From: Clostridium transplantifaecale
GTDB taxonomy: Bacteria > Bacillota > Clostridia > Lachnospirales > Lachnospiraceae
Length of the DNA: 64,000 nt
Assembly (NCBI RefSeq): GCF_900626075.1
Contig: NZ_UYZY01000005.1
Location: 434,001-498,000, forward strand
Direction: 5' to 3'
This document shows positions 60,135 to 64,000 of this stretch, piece by piece. Under the pieces are notes generated by a model that was not told where the DNA came from, searched no databases, and saw only the letters and a program-made list of their open reading frames with translations. The translations under genes and the position numbers were made by a program. Numbering within the stretch: position 1 is the first letter of the stretch; each line of letters begins with the position of its first letter.

Positions 60135-60863
60135 ATGGTAGTGGCAATTTGTGATGATGACAAAGCGGATCGGACACTCGTCGGCGGTCAACTGGCACAG
60201 AAGATGAAGGGGCGCAGCGAAGCCCTGGAAATTACATATTTTGATTCCGGGGAAGATCTGATTGAGCAATATGAGGACGGTAACAGAAAATATGATCTGA
60301 TATTTCTGGACATCTGTATGAAGTTTATGAATGGGATTGAGGCGGCGCGCCAGATACGCGGCTATGATGGAAAAGTGGCAATCATTTTCCTGACATCCAG
60401 CCGGGATTATGCGATTGACGGATACTCGGTCCGGGCCAGTGATTATTTGCTGAAGCCGTTGGATACGGACAGGCTGGAGGACGCCTTAAACCGTTTTATG
60501 GTAGAACGGTATCCCAGGCTCAGGCAAAGTCTTCTGGTGGTGGGCAAAAACACGGGGAGGAGAATCGCATATGACGATATTATGTATATTGAGAGCATCA
60601 GGATGAACCTCCGGATCGTCTGCAACAATGGGATAGAACATACAATCCGCAAGAAGCTGGACGATGTTCAGGCCGAATTGACCGGCGCCAGATTTTTAAG
60701 ATGTAACAGAAGTTTTATAGTCAATATGGATTATGTTGCGGATGCTAAAGACGATTTTACAATGAATAACGGAGATAAAATACCGATTAAAGTACGTGAA
60801 AAGAAACAGCTTCGAAAGCAGTATTTTGACTATATTATGAGTCAGGAATGGAGGTTGGCTTAG
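60135..60863 (+). CDS. LytTR-family response regulator (copy 2)
   Basis: This 242-aa paralogue of copy 1 has a receiver with Asp59 (LIFLDICMKFMNG) and a LytTR domain (DIMYIESIRMNLRIV, RFLRCNRSFIVNMDYV). ATG at 60135 after a GGGGGAC site. It has no kinase of its own here, so it may share the kinase at 54772 or respond to one elsewhere. The BspA-like gene follows in the same direction 315 nt later. Confidence 0.92.
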   Translation: MVVAICDDDKADRTLVGGQLAQKMKGRSEALEITYFDSGEDLIEQYEDGNRKYDLIFLDICMKFMNGIEAARQIRGYDGKVAIIFLTSSRDYAIDGYSVRASDYLLKPLDTDRLEDALNRFMVERYPRLRQSLLVVGKNTGRRIAYDDIMYIESIRMNLRIVCNNGIEHTIRKKLDDVQAELTGARFLRCNRSFIVNMDYVADAKDDFTMNNGDKIPIKVREKKQLRKQYFDYIMSQEWRLA

Positions 60864-61178
60864 ACGGTTACTGTGCACGGAGTGAACCGTAACCTTAGAC
60901 GGGGTGGGGCTTTAAGAAAGGGATGAGAAACGGCATGATTTTTGTATCGCAAAACGTGACTTTTAGCACACCCGGACTGCTTAAGCAGGGAACTGTGATA
61001 TATTTATGTTACTATTTAAATCCCTGTAAAAACCGCAGTTCTGTGAACAGTAACACGTTCCGCGATACACAGAAATATGGTAGGGATAAGATTATGGGAA
61101 TCGGGAGGTATATGAAAAAGAACAGAAAAAAACAGTCATGAAAATGAAAGGATGAAACAGGAAAAAGGAGGAAAAAGG
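60864..61178. other. Intergenic region before the BspA-like gene
   Basis: Contains a small inverted repeat (GGTTAC/GTAACC around 60867-60893) that may end the LytTR transcript. A 72-codon frame at 60923-61141 has a weak site and no family match. Nothing else is seen. Confidence 0.4.
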
Positions 61179-63986
61179 ATGAAAAGGAAATTGCGAAGTA
61201 TGCTGAGTACTGCGCTCGTTGTATCAATGCTGGGAACCATGTTCAGCGGAACGGCGTTCGGCGCGGGTTTAAGAAAAGCGCAAGGACTATTTGAGAAGGA
61301 TATCGTACCATTCCTGATGGTCACTGAGTATCTGGGAGATTATGATATAGAGCCGGGGTATCAGGAGACATCGGTCAATCTTGCCAGCCCGGCGAATGCG
61401 TTGATGGCATCCGGATCTGAACTTGCAGCATCCAGCTCTGAACTCACCGCATCGGCGAGTGAGCTTATAAACTGGGAGTATGATGAAGATACTTCGGAGC
61501 TTAACTTTGCACTGAATAATGAATCGGATAATTTTATGCAGCTGATGCGCCAACAAAAGCTCCCGGCCAGAGTGAATTTCAGTGTAGGGGAAGGAACCGG
61601 GCAGTATCAGGGAGAAGTTGAGATCAGAGGAAACTGGTTCCTGCGTGTATTTTCAAATAGTATTAGTAGGAGCTATGACAGAAAAACACAGGAAGTAATG
61701 CTTGACAAAAGTGAGAAATGGGCAAGCCCAAGCGATCTGTCCAATAGCAGTTATACAGTAACCATTACAGAGGATGGAGCTTCAGCTTCAGTATCGGGGA
61801 CAGACGTTGAAATTAACAAAAACGGCACTTATGGGATCTCTTTAAAATTCAAGAATGATCTGGTTAATCCTGAAAACAGAACATTTGATAGGATATTTAA
61901 AGTAGAATTGAAACATGGAAAAGAGCTGATTGGATATACCTATTTCGTTCTTCCGCAATACAGCAAAATAGACGGGAAGATCTGGCCCAGCATAAGCAAG
62001 TATCTGGATGAGCTGAGTGACAGCGAGAAGGGGGCTATAGAAGAACTTGAGATAACGGCAGGTGATATAACAGCCGACGAGTGGTATCAGCTTATGAATC
62101 TGCCCAATCTCAAGAGGCTATACCTGTCAAAGGATCTTGACAGGGTGTTTCTGACCGGACTTTATGATGATGCTCATAACGATACCCTGGAAGAGATTTA
62201 TTTTAACTGGAACGGAGAAAATGCGGCGAAGAACAGTCCGTCGAGGTCAGGTTATAATGCGAGTGTAGTAGACATTCCGGGCTATCTGTTCAAAGGGTTT
62301 GACAAGCTTAAAAAAGTAAGCATGCCGGGAGTCACATCTGTCGGCCAGTATGCTTTCTATGGCAATGCGGAATTAGCCGATATAGATGCACCGGATTTGC
62401 AAAGGATCAGTAATCGCGCATTTGAGGGCTGTACATCTTTAAGTACGGTCGGTATGCCGGAACTGGAAAACATGGGAGAAAAAGTGTTCTCAGGCTGCAC
62501 GTCCCTGACTGCGGTTGATATGCCGAAACTTTACTCCATGGGAAAAAGAGCGTTCTCGGGATGTACATCGTTTAAAGGGCTGGAGCTGCCGACAGTGTAT
62601 ATTACAGGAGATAATGTATTTGAGAACTGCACGGGCTTAGAATCAATCGCCCTTCCAAAGCTTAACTGGGTAGAGTCCGGACTGTTTAAAGGCTGCGTGA
62701 ATTTGAGCGCGGTTGATATTTCGTCTGCAGGATATGTGATAGGCAATGCTTTTGCAGGGCTCAGCACATCTCCTGAAAACCGTATCAAACTGATCCTGCC
62801 TGAGGCTGCACCGTATATTTGGCAGAATTTCCCGGAGGAGCAGAGGTTTGACTACAGCCTGGTGGATGACGGGGGAGATGCGCTGACAGGCAGCAGGCTT
62901 GAGAATGCGGTCACCGGATATTCCTATGATCCGGAATGGAGCAGGGTTCTGGACTTATCAAGCATATCAAGCAAAGAGATGACCGTGGAGTACATTTTCG
63001 CGGGAGAGAGCACTTCTCATATTGACAGAGGAGAAAATCTGCTTGAAATTATGCAGAAAATAAGCGGAAATGGGTCGTTGTCCAATGTGAAATGGTTGAG
63101 TGTGGCCGGTGCAAAACTTACGGCGGAAGACTGGAGCCAGCTTGAGAATTTGACCGCCCTCGAGACTCTGACAGTGGGAAGATCGTCGGAGGTGGACAAT
63201 GCTAAATATGCAACGGAAATTCCTGAAAACTGCAAATTACCTGCATCACTGAAGTGGGTATTTTTAAATACGGTAACCAAAATCTCGGCCAGCGCTTTTA
63301 AAAACAATACCGGACTGGTACAAATGAGGCTTGAATCAATTAAAGAGATCGGCGATGAAGCGTTTGCAGGATGTACCTCCCTGCATTGGCTGGAAGTGCC
63401 CAATACACCGCCAACCTTGGGGAATAACGTATTTACAGGATGCACTCACCAGGGCAAGACGATTGAGACACTGAGGTGGGTAGGTGATAGAGAATTACAG
63501 AATTTCTATGAGAGATATGCAAGCTCCGATCAGCAGTGGCTGCCATGGATCCCGGGAGATCGGCCGACACCGCCGCCGACTCCCGACACTCCTGACACTT
63601 CTTCTCCATCCACTTCAGGCAGGGACAGAGGAACCCATTACGGAAGCTGGGTTCAGGATGCACGCGGATGGCGTTATACGCTGAACGGACAGATACCGTC
63701 CGCCCAATGGGGATACCTTCCATATAACGGAAAGTTTGCATGGTATTATTTTGACCAGGACGGTTATATGAAGACCGGCTGGTTTACAGATGAAAAAGAC
63801 AGAACCTATTATCTCCATCCGGCGGCAGACGGAACAAGGGGGTATATGTATACGGGGTGGAACCTGATTGACGGAAAATGGTACTATTTCAGCACGGAAG
63901 AGGGCTCCGGCAACGGAATGCTTCTTAAGAACACAACAACACCGGACGGATACAAAGTAGACGGGAACGGAGTTTGGGTTCAGTAG
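61179..63986 (+). CDS. BspA-type leucine-rich-repeat surface protein with cell-wall-binding repeats
   Basis: This 935-aa protein has a signal peptide (about 1-30, ending FGA), a short S-E-L-x-A-S repeat (about 78-100), a beta-rich N-terminal region, and two LRR_5 (BspA-like) blocks (about 360-545 and 690-770) with units such as AFEGCTSLSTVGMPEL, VFSGCTSLTAVDMPKL and VFENCTGLESIALPKL. A Pro/Thr linker (PTPPPTPDTPDTSSP) and choline-binding-type W/Y-rich repeats (GWRYTLNG, WYYFDQDGYMKTGWF, GKWYYFSTEEG) follow. It is surface-attached and probably mediates adhesion or binding. ATG at 61179 has AAAGGAGG upstream; an ATG 27 nt earlier lacks one. Complete within the window. Confidence 0.9.
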   Translation: MKRKLRSMLSTALVVSMLGTMFSGTAFGAGLRKAQGLFEKDIVPFLMVTEYLGDYDIEPGYQETSVNLASPANALMASGSELAASSSELTASASELINWEYDEDTSELNFALNNESDNFMQLMRQQKLPARVNFSVGEGTGQYQGEVEIRGNWFLRVFSNSISRSYDRKTQEVMLDKSEKWASPSDLSNSSYTVTITEDGASASVSGTDVEINKNGTYGISLKFKNDLVNPENRTFDRIFKVELKHGKELIGYTYFVLPQYSKIDGKIWPSISKYLDELSDSEKGAIEELEITAGDITADEWYQLMNLPNLKRLYLSKDLDRVFLTGLYDDAHNDTLEEIYFNWNGENAAKNSPSRSGYNASVVDIPGYLFKGFDKLKKVSMPGVTSVGQYAFYGNAELADIDAPDLQRISNRAFEGCTSLSTVGMPELENMGEKVFSGCTSLTAVDMPKLYSMGKRAFSGCTSFKGLELPTVYITGDNVFENCTGLESIALPKLNWVESGLFKGCVNLSAVDISSAGYVIGNAFAGLSTSPENRIKLILPEAAPYIWQNFPEEQRFDYSLVDDGGDALTGSRLENAVTGYSYDPEWSRVLDLSSISSKEMTVEYIFAGESTSHIDRGENLLEIMQKISGNGSLSNVKWLSVAGAKLTAEDWSQLENLTALETLTVGRSSEVDNAKYATEIPENCKLPASLKWVFLNTVTKISASAFKNNTGLVQMRLESIKEIGDEAFAGCTSLHWLEVPNTPPTLGNNVFTGCTHQGKTIETLRWVGDRELQNFYERYASSDQQWLPWIPGDRPTPPPTPDTPDTSSPSTSGRDRGTHYGSWVQDARGWRYTLNGQIPSAQWGYLPYNGKFAWYYFDQDGYMKTGWFTDEKDRTYYLHPAADGTRGYMYTGWNLIDGKWYYFSTEEGSGNGMLLKNTTTPDGYKVDGNGVWVQ

Positions 63987-64000
63987 AACGGTTTAAGAGC

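Noticed and set aside
60923..61141. 72-codon frame before the BspA-like gene
   Set aside because: Weak ribosome site and no family. The composition looks like leader DNA.
1..64000. CRISPR arrays, tRNA, rRNA or transposase genes
   Set aside because: I looked for regularly spaced repeats, cloverleaf-type sequences and transposase motifs and found none I could support.

Overview
The window looks like a chromosomal segment from an anaerobic, gut-type Lachnospiraceae (Clostridium cluster XIVa; Enterocloster or Lachnoclostridium-like). The evidence is a glutamate dehydrogenase very close, as I remember it, to the Clostridium symbiosum enzyme, strong AGGAGG ribosome sites, Firmicute-type RNase Y and KtrAB, a THF riboswitch on folT, choline-binding-like cell-wall repeats and BspA-type leucine-rich repeats. 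I see no rRNA, tRNA, CRISPR array, transposase or phage genes.

Layout. 1-9.8 kb is an amino-acid and organic-acid module: the end of an alanine/Na+ symporter, a DUF3870 protein, a LysR regulator followed by an MFS carrier and a CoA-transferase, glutamate dehydrogenase with a divergent SHMT-family enzyme on the other strand, a second DUF3870 protein and the glutamate/Na+ symporter GltS. 10-11.8 kb carries murI and folD. 12.0-27.3 kb is a self-contained island of eight long, beta-rich, non-secreted proteins in two divergent, tightly overlapping operons (five genes leftward, three rightward). They meet at a 164-bp intergenic region with a nearly perfect 38-bp palindrome. The island encodes a DUF6603-type protein and a 1002-aa protein with an internal Hint (hedgehog/intein) domain and a zinc phospholipase-C-like C-terminus. 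I know of no function for it. Both edges carry gene debris: a scrambled gdhA/SHMT remnant on the left and a formate/nitrite-transporter remnant on the right. This is the main candidate for an undescribed system.

27.6-45 kb is mostly housekeeping: a DUF4392 (D-glutamate cyclase-like) protein, a PurF paralogue without its glutaminase cysteine, a secreted polysaccharide deacetylase, a subtilase, guaB, a THF-riboswitch operon (folT-folC-COG1237 hydrolase), a divergent cis-prenyltransferase, ktrA-ktrB, recA (with a LexA box)-recX, and rny.

45-64 kb is adaptive and surface biology: an esterase with a dead N-terminal hydrolase half plus an MFS carrier, a small secreted protein, an OmpR/histidine-kinase pair, a Crp-family regulator, a methyltransferase, a secreted cell-wall-binding protein, proC, then a signalling locus. 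In that locus a LytTR regulator, a large secreted protein and a sensor kinase are translationally coupled, facing a second LytTR regulator and a BspA-like surface protein. All calls are from reading the sequence. Family names come from remembered motifs and no search was run.
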